Source of the DNA: CAZJFH01 sp964545205
GTDB lineage: Bacteria; Pseudomonadota; Alphaproteobacteria; Rhodospirillales; Magnetospirillaceae
NCBI GenBank assembly: GCA_964545205.1
Contig: CAZJFH010000017.1
Location: forward strand, 15,606 to 79,605
DNA: 64,000 nt
Reading direction: 5' to 3'
Shown piece by piece: positions 32,617 through 40,465 of the stretch. Each line of letters starts with the position of its first letter. Within the stretch, counting starts at the first letter, position 1. Made by a program: the position numbers and the translations under genes. A model generated the notes under the pieces. The model was not told the DNA's origin. It ran no database searches and saw only the letters and a program-made list of their open reading frames with translations.

Positions 32617-33399
32617 TCACGGTTGCCGCCCGGCCTGGGCGAGCTCCGGCAGCATCGCCTCGATGGCCTCGATCCGGGCCGTCGGGGCGGGGTGGGTCGA
32701 CAGGAAGGCCGGCGCGCGATCGGCCTGCAGCGCGTCCATGCGCCGCCACAGCGCGGCGGCCTCGCGCGGGTCGAAGCCGGCCTGCGCCATCATCTTCAGG
32801 CCCAGTGCGTCGGCCTCCAGCTCCTGGCCGCGCGAATAGGGCAGCACCAGCCCGAACTCGACGCCGAGGCCCAGCAGCGCCGCGATCTCGTTGGCGTAGG
32901 CGACGTCGCCCATCTGCAGCGCCGTGCTGATCAGCCGCAATCCCCACTGCTTCGCGGCGGCGGCGCTGAGGCGTTCCTGCGAGTGCTCGGCGGCGTTGTG
33001 GCCGATTTCGTGGCCGATCACGGCGGCGAGCTGGTCGGTGTTGGCCGCCAGCTGGAACATGCCCTCGTAGACCCCGATCTTGCCGCCGGGCAGGGCGAAG
33101 GCGTTGACCTCGTCGCCGGCGAACACGACCATCTCCCAATCCTTTCGCGGCGCGCCCGCGGTCGCCAGCAGCCGTTCGCCGACCCGCTGCAGGACGGCGT
33201 GATACTCCGGCACCCGCGACACGGCGGTCCGGGCGCGCAGGCGCTCCCAGCTCTCCAGGCCCAGCTGCCGCACCGTCTCGTCGGAGACGAGCTGCACCGG
33301 AATCTCGTCGCAGCCGCCCAGGAACGGCATCGCGGCGGCGCCGGACAGCAGGCCGAGGACGCGGCGGCGGTCGAGCGTGGGGCCGTGGCGAAGGCACAT
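32617..33399 (-). CDS. M48-family metalloprotease, predicted lipoprotein
   Basis: 260 aa from ATG 33399. An N-terminal signal with a Tat-like RRRVLGLLSG and a lipobox FLGGC predicts a periplasm-facing lipoprotein. The M48 protease core has the zinc motif HEIGH, followed by the third-ligand Glu in SRGQELEADALGLKMM. Resembles BepA/LoiP-type proteases that act on outer-membrane or envelope proteins. It ends 4 bp from the end of the convergent zinc-ribbon gene. Confidence 0.88.
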   Translation of the reverse strand: MCLRHGPTLDRRRVLGLLSGAAAMPFLGGCDEIPVQLVSDETVRQLGLESWERLRARTAVSRVPEYHAVLQRVGERLLATAGAPRKDWEMVVFAGDEVNAFALPGGKIGVYEGMFQLAANTDQLAAVIGHEIGHNAAEHSQERLSAAAAKQWGLRLISTALQMGDVAYANEIAALLGLGVEFGLVLPYSRGQELEADALGLKMMAQAGFDPREAAALWRRMDALQADRAPAFLSTHPAPTARIEAIEAMLPELAQAGRQP

Positions 33400-33458
33400 G
33401 GTTGCGGATTTCCGTGGTCGTGGCGTCGTCCATCTGAACGCGCCGGACGGCGATCGGT

Positions 33459-34085
33459 TCAGGACGCCAGCAGATGGCCGAAGCGGTCGAGCAGGAAGCT
33501 GGCGCTGCCGCCGTAGATTCCGGCCACCACCGCCAGGCCTGCCAGCCCGACCAGCAGCCCGGCCAGAACCGCGACGCCGTCGCGCTCCAGCAGGCCCAGC
33601 GCGAACAGCACCAGCGCGAAGGCCGGCAGCATGTTGCCGAACGGGATCGGCAGGGCCAGCGTCGCCGCCAGCACCACCGCCAGGCCGCCGATCAGGAACC
33701 GCTCGACGCCGCGCCGGGTCATGCCGGCCAGCCGCGGCCGCAGCAGCTTTTCGATCCGCTCCAGCCAGGGCAGGGCCCGGCTCAGGAAGCGGGCGAACTC
33801 GGTGCGCGGGAACGACCGCCGCGCCAGCCAGGACGGCAGCCACGGCTTGCTGGCGCCCGCCAGAAGCTGGAACCCGATCAGGACCAGCGGCAGGCCGGTC
33901 ACCGCCGACATGCCGGGGATGCTGACCGGCAGCAGGTTGGGAAGCGCGAACACCAGCATCAGCAGCCCGAAGGCGCGGTCCTGCATGGCGGCGTCGATGT
34001 CGCCGAGGCTGACGCGCTCGCCCGTGAAGCCGGCGGCGAGCCCGTTCAGGACCTGCGAGGTGCGTGGCGGACGGTGTTCGCTCAT
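33459..34085 (-). CDS. exoD: ExoD-family membrane protein
   Basis: 208 aa from ATG 34085; ATGs at 34091 and 34100 are in frame. The ExoD pattern is clear: VSLGDIDAAMQDRAFGLLMLVFALPNLLPVSIPGMSAVTGLPLVLIGFQLL, and later ERFLIGGLAVVLAATLALPIPFGNMLPA, with several membrane helices. ExoD is linked to exopolysaccharide production and alkaline tolerance in rhizobia; its molecular action is not known. Confidence 0.87.
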   Translation of the reverse strand: MSEHRPPRTSQVLNGLAAGFTGERVSLGDIDAAMQDRAFGLLMLVFALPNLLPVSIPGMSAVTGLPLVLIGFQLLAGASKPWLPSWLARRSFPRTEFARFLSRALPWLERIEKLLRPRLAGMTRRGVERFLIGGLAVVLAATLALPIPFGNMLPAFALVLFALGLLERDGVAVLAGLLVGLAGLAVVAGIYGGSASFLLDRFGHLLAS

Positions 34086-34157
34086 TCTCATCCGTTCCAA
34101 AATGTGGCCGGCCGCGGGCCGCGGGGGGGAGGGGAAGCCCGCGGCCGGCCCCGCCCG

Positions 34158-35141
34158 TCAGGTCCGGGCGGGTTCCTTGGCGGTGCGCGCCAGCGACACC
34201 ACCACGCCGGCGCTCAGCAGCGCCGCCGTGACGCCCAGCGACACCAGCGGATCGACCTTGGCGACGGCGTGGCTCCAGAAGATCTTGCCGCCGATGAACA
34301 CCAGCACCGCCGCCAGCGCGTACTTCAGGTATACGAAACGGTGGATCATCGCCGCCAGCGCGAAATACAGCGCGCGCAGGCCGAGGATGGCGAAGATGTT
34401 GCTGGTGAAGACGATGAAGGTGTCGGTGGTGATCGCGAAGATCGCCGGCACGCTGTCGACCGCGAACACCAGGTCGGCGCCCTCGACCATGACCAGGGCC
34501 AGCATCAGCGGCGTCAGGTGCAGCACGTTCGGCCCGCCTTTCGCCGCCGGCTGGCGGACGACGAAGCGGTTGCCGTGGAGTTCGCTGGTGACGCGGAAAT
34601 GCCTGCGCGCCAGCTTCAGCACGGCCGAATTCTCGATGTCGTGCGGCGCGTCCGAGGCGAACAGCATCTTGACGCCGGTGAACACCAGGAAGGCGCCGAA
34701 GACGTAGAGCACCCACGAGAAGTTCGACACCAGCGCGCTGCCCAGGCCGATCATGATGCCGCGCATCACGATGGCGCCCAGGATGCCCCAGAACAGCACC
34801 CGGTGCTGGTACTGCCGCGGCACGGCCAGGCTGGCGAAGATCAGGGATATGACGAAGACGTTGTCGAGCGACAGGCTCTTCTCGACGAAATAGCCGGTGA
34901 AGAAGGCCAGTCCGGCCTCGCCGCCCATGCGGCTCCACACCCAGGCGCCGAAGGCGCAGGCGACGGCGACGTAGCCGGCCGACAGCCACAGGCTCTCGCG
35001 CACGCCGATGATCCGCTCCTTGCGGTGCAGGACGCCGAGGTCGAAGGCGAGAAGGAGGCCGACCAGAAACAGGAAGGCCAGCCACAGCCATGCCGGCTGG
35101 CCGAGAACGATCTGCGACGCAAACAACTCGATCGGGAACAT
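34158..35141 (-). CDS. TerC/Alx-family membrane protein
   Basis: 327 aa from ATG 35141 (GGGG six bases upstream); a GTG at 35156 is in frame. About nine membrane helices carry the TerC motifs: FDLGVLHRKER, EKSLSLDNVFVISLIF, GALVFTGVKML-like GAFLVFTGVKMLF, EGADLVFAVDSVPAIFAIT and IGGKIFW. TerC/Alx proteins are implicated in Mn2+ export, often to protect exported metalloproteins; the conserved Asp residues within helices fit metal transport. A structured leader lies upstream (35204-35264), which fits riboregulation as seen for other terC/alx genes. Confidence 0.9.
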   Translation of the reverse strand: MFPIELFASQIVLGQPAWLWLAFLFLVGLLLAFDLGVLHRKERIIGVRESLWLSAGYVAVACAFGAWVWSRMGGEAGLAFFTGYFVEKSLSLDNVFVISLIFASLAVPRQYQHRVLFWGILGAIVMRGIMIGLGSALVSNFSWVLYVFGAFLVFTGVKMLFASDAPHDIENSAVLKLARRHFRVTSELHGNRFVVRQPAAKGGPNVLHLTPLMLALVMVEGADLVFAVDSVPAIFAITTDTFIVFTSNIFAILGLRALYFALAAMIHRFVYLKYALAAVLVFIGGKIFWSHAVAKVDPLVSLGVTAALLSAGVVVSLARTAKEPART

Positions 35142-35203
35142 GCGTTGCCCCAACACCCAGGCCGCGCCGCGTCAGCGCCGGGAATTCGGCTGGTTCCGAC
35201 ATC

Positions 35204-35264
35204 GCAGCCGACGCCTCGGCTGCCAGAGGGGCCCGGACCCGCACGGAGGTTCCGTGCGGCAGCC
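35204..35264 (-). promoter_or_regulatory. Candidate structured RNA leader of the TerC gene
   Basis: In the RNA of the minus strand three segments follow one another: GGCTGCC (35264-35258), GGCAGCCGA (35224-35216) and TCGGCTGC (35211-35204). The second can pair with either the first or the third, but not both. The first pairing encloses a second hairpin, GCACGGA/TCCGTGC. This three-strand switch is the plan of an attenuator or riboswitch and lies 63 bp before the start codon. It does not show the known yybP-ykoY consensus. Confidence 0.5.
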
Positions 35265-35300
35265 TAGATTGGGAACTGGATTCCGCCGCGCAAGGGGGCG

Positions 35301-36017
35301 TCAGCCGCCGCCGCGGAATCCGGTCGCGACGACGTAGGTCTCGGCCGACTCGGCGCGGCTGGCCGGCGGCTTGGCGTGGCGCACGGTGGCGAACATGCGC
35401 TTCATCTCGGCCAGCAGCGACGCCTCGGTGCCGCCCTGGAACACCTTGGCGACGAAGGTGCCGCCGGGCGCTAGGACTTCCGAGGCGAACAGCAGCGCCG
35501 CCTCGACCAGCGCCATGATGCGCATGTGGTCGGTGGCGGCGTGGCCGGTGGTCGGCGCCGCCATGTCCGACAGCACGACGTCGGCCTGGCCGCCGAGCGC
35601 CTGCTTGAGCATGTCCGGCGCGGCGGGGTCGAGGAAGTCGGCCTGCAGCGTGGTGGCGCCGGCCATCGGCGCCCATTCCAGGACGTCGAGGCCGACGACC
35701 TTGCCGCCGTCGGGGGCCTCGGAGCGCACCCGCTCGACCGCCACCTGGGTCCAGCCGCCCGGGGCCGCGCCGAGGTCGACGACGCGGGCGCCGGGGCGCA
35801 GGAAGCGGAAGCGGTCGTCGAGCTGGACCAGCTTGAAGGCGGCGCGCGAGCGGTAGCCCAGGCGCTTGGCTTCGTGGACGTAGGGGTCGTTGAGCTGGCG
35901 CTGCAGCCAGCGCGTCGAGGACGGCTTGCGCCCGCGCGCCGTGCGCACCCGCTCGACCTTCATGCGGCTGCCGCTGCCGCCGCCGCTCCTGCCGGTGGAC
36001 CGCTTGCCTGCGCTCAT
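35301..36017 (-). CDS. rlmE: 23S rRNA 2'-O-ribose methyltransferase RlmE (FtsJ/RrmJ)
   Basis: 238 aa. After a basic Ser/Gly/Arg tail the protein has the FtsJ core: SAM motif VVDLGAAPGGWTQVAVE, and the catalytic K-D-K-E set in DPYVHEAKRLGYRSRAAFKL, VLSDMAAPTTGH, GTFVAKVFQG and SAETYVVATGF. It methylates U2552 of 23S rRNA in E. coli. Its ATG overlaps the ppx stop by 4 bp, the usual ppx-rlmE coupling of alphaproteobacteria. Confidence 0.94.
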   Translation of the reverse strand: MSAGKRSTGRSGGGSGSRMKVERVRTARGRKPSSTRWLQRQLNDPYVHEAKRLGYRSRAAFKLVQLDDRFRFLRPGARVVDLGAAPGGWTQVAVERVRSEAPDGGKVVGLDVLEWAPMAGATTLQADFLDPAAPDMLKQALGGQADVVLSDMAAPTTGHAATDHMRIMALVEAALLFASEVLAPGGTFVAKVFQGGTEASLLAEMKRMFATVRHAKPPASRAESAETYVVATGFRGGG

Positions 36018-37042
36018 TCGGCGGCCGCCGTCATGTCGGCCTGCATCATGGTCAGCAGCATGCCCTCGCGGACGCCGCGGTCGGCGACGCGCAGCCGCCC
36101 CAGCGGCCAGACGCGGCAGATCGCTTCGAGGATGGCGCAGCCGGCGACCACCAGGTCGGCGCGGTCGGTGCCGATGCAGGGATGGTCGGCGCGCCGCTCG
36201 GGCGGGGTGGCGGCCAGGCGGCGGCTGATGGCGCCGACGGCCGAGTAGGGCATCACCACGCCGTCGACGGCCGAGCGGTCGTAGCGCGGCAGGTCGAGGT
36301 AGACCCCGGCCAGGGTGGTGACGGTGCCGGACGTGCCCAGGATCTGCAGCTTGCGGGCGGCGATGCGGCCGGCCAGGCGGCATTCGTCCTCGAACGGGCG
36401 GAAGCGCTCGACCAGCTCGGCCACGAGGCGGTCGTAGCCGGCCAGCGACGACAGCTGGGCGCCGCGGCTCTCGGTCAGGGTGACGACGCCGACCGGCACG
36501 CTGGTCACCGCCTCGATGCGCTCGGGCGCGCCGCGTTCGTGGCGCACCCACATCAGCTCGGTCGAGCCGCCGCCGATGTCGAACACCAGCGCGTGGCCGA
36601 GGCGGGGGTCGAGCAGCCCGGCGCAGCCGGCCAGGGCCAGACGGGCCTCCTCGGCGGCGGCGATGATCTCGATCTCGATGCCGGTCTCGGCGGCGACGCG
36701 GGCGACGAAGCCGTCGCAGTTGGCGGCCTGGCGGCAGGCCTCGGTGGCGACGTGGCGGGCGCGGGTGACGCCGCGCCGGCCCATCTTGTCGACGCACAGC
36801 TTCAGCGCCTGGATGGTGCGCTCCATCGCCGCCTCGCACAGCCGGCCCGAGCCGGCCAGGCCCTCGCCGAGGCGGGTGGCGCGCGAGAAGGCGTCGATGA
36901 CGTGGAAGCCGCGATTGCCCGGCCGCGCGACCAGCATGCGGCAGTTGTTGGTGCCGAGGTCGAGCGCGGCATAGACGTTCTCCCCGAGCGCGCCGACGCC
37001 GCCCCGTCCGGAGTCCCGGAATGGCCGGAAGGATGAGCGCAT
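36014..37042 (-). CDS. ppx: Ppx/GppA-family exopolyphosphatase
   Basis: 342 aa from ATG 37042; an upstream TTG at 37069 directly behind AGGAGGAG is a credible alternative start. The ASKHA fold motifs are visible: AALDLGTNNCRMLVA at the start and FDIGGGSTELMWV in the middle, with ILGTSGTVTTLAGV after. It hydrolyses polyphosphate or pppGpp; which one cannot be read. The short (about 340 aa) form without the C-terminal HD-like domain is typical of alphaproteobacteria. Coupled with rlmE downstream. Confidence 0.9.
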   Translation of the reverse strand: MRSSFRPFRDSGRGGVGALGENVYAALDLGTNNCRMLVARPGNRGFHVIDAFSRATRLGEGLAGSGRLCEAAMERTIQALKLCVDKMGRRGVTRARHVATEACRQAANCDGFVARVAAETGIEIEIIAAAEEARLALAGCAGLLDPRLGHALVFDIGGGSTELMWVRHERGAPERIEAVTSVPVGVVTLTESRGAQLSSLAGYDRLVAELVERFRPFEDECRLAGRIAARKLQILGTSGTVTTLAGVYLDLPRYDRSAVDGVVMPYSAVGAISRRLAATPPERRADHPCIGTDRADLVVAGCAILEAICRVWPLGRLRVADRGVREGMLLTMMQADMTAAAE

Positions 37043-37265
37043 CGCCCGACGGGGCAGAATCCTGAGCAAGGCTCCTCCTGATGGCTGGACGGGTTGCGAA
37101 GCTGCGACGTGGACCCATTTTAGAGGACGAGCGGCGCACCGGCCAAGCACGGTTTTGCCGCCGGGTCCGATCGATGTGCGAAAAGCGCAATTTCGGGCTT
37201 CACATCCGCCGGTTCCTCTGCTAGAAGACCGGCCTCTCCACCGGCCACTCCGGCCGGATCCCTGC

Positions 37266-37339
37266 TGGGGGATAGTTTAGCGGTAGAACTACCGGCTCTG
37301 GACCGGTCAGCCCAGGTTCGAATCCTGGTCCCCCAGCCA
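37266..37339 (+). tRNA. tRNA-Gln (anticodon CUG)
   Basis: A complete cloverleaf of 74 nt: acceptor TGGGGGA/TCCCCCA, D-arm with AGCGGTAGA, anticodon stem ACCGG/CCGGT with loop CTCTGGA (anticodon CTG, reading CAG), T-arm with GGTTCGAATCC, discriminator G and encoded CCA. The minus-strand cytochrome gene stops 34 bp downstream. Confidence 0.96.
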
Positions 37340-37372
37340 TCTTCCCGAGATCTTCGGCCCGCCCAGGCGCCG

Positions 37373-38203
37373 TCAGTCCAAGCTGTACAGGTAGGCGGCG
37401 ATGTCGTGGGCCTGTTGCGGCGTCAGCCCCATGTCGGGCATCGTCGTCAAGGGATCGATCTCCTGCGGCCGCAGCAGCCATCGCACCATGTTTTCGGGGG
37501 TGTTCAGCACGACCCCGGCGATGTAGCGGCGTTCGGCGATGCCGGCCAGCGGCGGGCCGACATGGGCGTCCGTGCCGACGATCCCCGGCACGCGATGACA
37601 GGTGACGCAGGCGAACTGGTGGATCGCCGCGCCGCCGCGAACGGGATCGCCGTCGAGCGTCGCGACCGGGTCGGGCCGCTCTTCGCGGCCGGGCCGATCC
37701 GGCGCCTCGGCGATCGCGCGCCGGTACTCGGGCGCGGTCATCAGCGCCATTCGCCGCACGAACGCCACCGTCTCCCAGATGTCGGCGTCCGACAGGCGGA
37801 ACTCCCAGGCCGGCATGCCGCTCATCTTGATCCCTTTCGCGACGGCCCAGTAAAGCTCGGCTGGCGAACGCCGGCGAGCCGCCTGGACCAGGTTGGTCGG
37901 TACCGGCGTCATTCCCAGCGCGAAGGGGTCCGGCGCCACGCCGGGCGCGCCGTGGCACTGCACGCAGTGGCGGGCATAATGGCCGGCCCCGTCCTCGGCC
38001 ATGGTCGGGGTCAATTCGGGCGCGGCCACGTCCTCGGCATGCTCGCGGATGGAGTTGATCATGGTCGTCTGCAGCGCCCACTGCACCGGCACCGTGTGCT
38101 GCGAGAGCGCGGAGATGTCGTAGACACCGGAAAAGATGACGGCGACCGCCGCCCCGGCCTGCAGCAGGAGGACGGCGAATACGGCCAGGACCACGCGTCT
38201 CAT
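37373..38203 (-). CDS. Di-haem c-type cytochrome of the caa3 oxidase cluster
   Basis: 276 aa with an uncleaved or cleaved N-terminal hydrophobic segment (RVVLAVFAVLLLQAGAAVAVIF). Two haem sites are present: CVQCH near residue 80 and CVTCH near residue 200. The second domain (GPPLAGIAERRYIAGVVLNTPENMVRWLLRP...TTMPDMGLT) is related to the neighbouring mono-haem cytochrome and to the C-terminal cytochrome of CoxB. Last gene of the oxidase operon, 2 bp after the previous stop. It likely feeds electrons to the oxidase. Confidence 0.87.
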   Translation of the reverse strand: MRRVVLAVFAVLLLQAGAAVAVIFSGVYDISALSQHTVPVQWALQTTMINSIREHAEDVAAPELTPTMAEDGAGHYARHCVQCHGAPGVAPDPFALGMTPVPTNLVQAARRRSPAELYWAVAKGIKMSGMPAWEFRLSDADIWETVAFVRRMALMTAPEYRRAIAEAPDRPGREERPDPVATLDGDPVRGGAAIHQFACVTCHRVPGIVGTDAHVGPPLAGIAERRYIAGVVLNTPENMVRWLLRPQEIDPLTTMPDMGLTPQQAHDIAAYLYSLD

Positions 38204-38205
38204 GT

Positions 38206-38580
38206 TCAGCGTCCCCCCTCGCCGTAGAGCGCCGCGGCGATGTCGCGGGCGGCCGCCTCGGTCACGTTCAGGTCCGGCATGGCGGTGCGCGGATCGACCG
38301 CGGGCGGATCCATGATCCAGCGGATCAGGTTGTCCGGCGTGTTGGGCAGCACGCCGGCGACATAGGCCTGCCGCGCGAAGTGATTCAGCGGCGGCCCGAC
38401 CCGGCCCTGGGCGCCCGGTACGTTCTCGATCCGGTGGCAACTGCCGCACCCGTACTGACGCAGGGCCAGGCGACCGCGCTCGGGGTCGCCGCCGGTCACC
38501 GTCAGGTCGACGAGTCGCGGCTGGTCGTCGCATCCCGTCAAGACCGCCATGACGACCAGCAGGCCGGCTCGCTTCAGCAT
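38206..38580 (-). CDS. Mono-haem cytochrome c lipoprotein of the caa3 cluster
   Basis: 124 aa. A lipoprotein signal (GLLVVMAVLTGC) precedes one haem site, YGCGSCHRI (residue about 45), with the axial Met probably in TAMPDLNVT. The body GPPLNHFARQAYVAGVLPNTPDNLIRWIMDP matches that of the di-haem cytochrome downstream. It overlaps ctaG by 7 bp. Probably a membrane-tethered periplasmic electron carrier for the oxidase. Confidence 0.87.
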   Translation of the reverse strand: MLKRAGLLVVMAVLTGCDDQPRLVDLTVTGGDPERGRLALRQYGCGSCHRIENVPGAQGRVGPPLNHFARQAYVAGVLPNTPDNLIRWIMDPPAVDPRTAMPDLNVTEAAARDIAAALYGEGGR

Positions 38581-39518
38581 TTCCAGCTCCCGTATTCCCT
38601 TTCCAGCGGCGAAATCCGGTCCCGTTCCGCCGCGCGCCGCCGCGCCGACGCCGCCACGCCCCGCAGCGCCCCCAGGGTCAGCGCCAGGCAGGCGAGCAGG
38701 TAGACGACGCCGGACGGCACCCACATGATCAGCCCGCCGAGTTGCTGGTCCGCGACCGCGGACAGCCCCCAGCTCGGCGCCGTTTCCGCATAGACCGGAT
38801 ACCAGGCCGTGCCGGTGAAGGTGAGAAAGGCGCCGAGCACGCCGTTGTGCGCCGCCGTCGCGAAAACGTAGAGCGCCCCGGCGAGGCTGCCCTCGACGCC
38901 GTGGCGGCGGTCGAGAACCGACCACCAGAACAGCACGGCGGTGGCGAGGAAGCTCAGATGCTGCGCGAGATGGACCGGGGTCTCGCGCACCGCCGCCTGA
39001 TACGGCCCGGGCAGATGCCACAGCCACACGGTCAGGCCGTACAGGCAGAACGCGACGGCCGGGCGGCCGAGCCCCCGGCGCAGGCCGCCGCCCCAGCCGG
39101 CGCCGAGCCAGCGGCCGGCGGCGGCCCGCCGCTGCGGCGGCAGCGCCCAGACCATGCGCGCCAGCGGGGCGCCGAGGACCAGCAACGGCGCCGCGACCAG
39201 CATCACCACCTCGTGCTGGACCATGTGTGCCGCGAACAGTTGCTCGCCCATCGCGTCGAGCGGCGACACCAGCGCCGCGGCCAGGCTGATCCAGCCGGCC
39301 GCGAAGGCGGCCTCGCGCCAGCCCGGGCCTCCGTTCCGCGAGGCCCGCCGCAGGCGCAGACTGCCGCGAGCGTAGAGAACGGCGCTCGCCAACAGCGGCA
39401 CCAGGACCAGCGGATCCCAGCTCCAGCCGAGCGCGCCCGGCGCCGCCTGGGCGCCGCCATGCGCCGCCGCGGCGCCGGGCGTCAGCAGCAGGGCCGCGAT
39501 CAGGTGATGCCGAAACAT
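38574..39518 (-). CDS. ctaG: Cytochrome c oxidase assembly factor CtaG (Caa3 type)
   Basis: 314 aa. Signal-like start followed by seven or so membrane helices with the caa3_CtaG pattern: HMVQHEVVMLVAAPLLVLGAPL, HLPGPYQAAVRETPVHLAQHLSFLATAVLFWW, HNGVLGAFLTFTGTAWYPVY and QQLGGLIMWVPSGVVYL. Family members are needed for insertion of copper into the caa3 oxidase in Bacillus. It overlaps the genes on both sides. Confidence 0.9.
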   Translation of the reverse strand: MFRHHLIAALLLTPGAAAAHGGAQAAPGALGWSWDPLVLVPLLASAVLYARGSLRLRRASRNGGPGWREAAFAAGWISLAAALVSPLDAMGEQLFAAHMVQHEVVMLVAAPLLVLGAPLARMVWALPPQRRAAAGRWLGAGWGGGLRRGLGRPAVAFCLYGLTVWLWHLPGPYQAAVRETPVHLAQHLSFLATAVLFWWSVLDRRHGVEGSLAGALYVFATAAHNGVLGAFLTFTGTAWYPVYAETAPSWGLSAVADQQLGGLIMWVPSGVVYLLACLALTLGALRGVAASARRRAAERDRISPLEREYGSWKC

Positions 39519-39850
39519 GCGTCCAGCACCCAGTTGGGGATCGCTTCGGCGAGGATGCCGAGCAGCGAGATGGCGGCGATCGTCGCGCCGCCGATCGACA
39601 CGAACCGGCTGCGGGCCGCCTCGGCATCCCGGCGGGGCCCGCCCGCCCGGTTGAGGTTTCGCCACGCCAGGCCCCCCGCCGCGGCGGCGACGGCGAAGGC
39701 GATCAGGCTGGTCAGGTGCAGCGCCCAGTAGCCGCCGGTGTCGCACACCCACCAGACCAGGATGTAGCTCAGCGTCTCGTGCGTCGCCCAGGCGAGCGGC
39801 GCCAGCAGCCAGGGCATCCATAGCATCCATCCGCGCAGAGTCTCGTTCAT
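39500..39850 (-). CDS. Small membrane protein in the caa3 oxidase operon
   Basis: 116 aa from ATG 39850, GAGG seven bases upstream. Three hydrophobic segments: MLWMPWLLAPLAWATHETLSYILV, GGYWALHLTSLIAFAVAAAAGG and FVSIGGATIAAISLLGILAEAIP. It resembles small unnamed proteins that lie between coxC and ctaG in proteobacterial caa3 clusters. Possibly an accessory or subunit IV-like protein. It overlaps ctaG by 19 bp and follows coxC after 9 bp. Confidence 0.7.
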   Translation of the reverse strand: MNETLRGWMLWMPWLLAPLAWATHETLSYILVWWVCDTGGYWALHLTSLIAFAVAAAAGGLAWRNLNRAGGPRRDAEAARSRFVSIGGATIAAISLLGILAEAIPNWVLDACFGIT

Positions 39851-39859
39851 CACGACGCC

Positions 39860-40462
39860 TCACAGCATCCGCGGGACCCAGTAGAGCACCAGGTAGAACG
39901 CCGCCCAGATGCCCGAGACGAAGTACCAGTACAGGGTGTCGACGATCACCGCCGTCTGCCGCTCGGCGGTGAAATAGCGCATCCACGCCAGCACCGCGAT
40001 CACGGCGCTGCCGACGATCGCGCTGACCACGTGGACGAAATGGAATCCCGAGATGGTCCAGACGATCGAGCCGTAGGCGTGCTCGTCCCATCTGAACTCG
40101 TAGGCCTCGAACTCCTGCCAGCGCAGCACGAGCACGACGCAGTGCAGCAGCACGCTGGCGGAGACCCCGGCGGCGCAACGCAGCTGCCAGCCGCGGTTGA
40201 TCGCGAAGCCGGCGAACCACATGGTGCCGATGCTGGTCAGCAGAAGCACCAGGTTGACCGTCGGCCACAGCACCGGCGGCGGCTCGAGACCGGCCGGCGG
40301 CCATTGCTCGGCGCCGACCATCAGGTAGAGATAGCTGGCGATGAAGCTCGCGACCACGCTGGTCTCGATCAGGATCAGCATCATGATCCCCAGCCACAGC
40401 GGATGGCGGTCGCGGGAGAACCGGGTCAGGCGGCTGACGTCGATCTCGACGACCTGGCGCAT
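39860..40462 (-). CDS. coxC: Cytochrome c oxidase subunit III
   Basis: 200 aa with five membrane helices: the short CoxIII form lacking the first two helices of the mitochondrial type. Seen are the GIMMLILIETSVVASFIASYLYL helix, WPTVNLVLLLTSIGTM, and GIHFVHVV-like GFHFVHVVSAIVG plus YWYFVSGIWAAFYLVLYW at the end. It stabilises the oxidase core. 3 bp gap to coxA. Confidence 0.93.
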   Translation of the reverse strand: MRQVVEIDVSRLTRFSRDRHPLWLGIMMLILIETSVVASFIASYLYLMVGAEQWPPAGLEPPPVLWPTVNLVLLLTSIGTMWFAGFAINRGWQLRCAAGVSASVLLHCVVLVLRWQEFEAYEFRWDEHAYGSIVWTISGFHFVHVVSAIVGSAVIAVLAWMRYFTAERQTAVIVDTLYWYFVSGIWAAFYLVLYWVPRML

Positions 40463-40465
40463 CGC

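Noticed and set aside
35204..35264. A yybP-ykoY manganese riboswitch before terC
   Set aside because: The conserved loop sequences of that class are not recognisable; only the competing hairpins are, so it is listed as an unclassified leader.
37266..37339. tRNA-Gln as an attachment site for a genomic island that starts with the oxidase cluster
   Set aside because: No integrase is nearby and I saw no repeat of the tRNA 3' end elsewhere in the window; base composition does not change.
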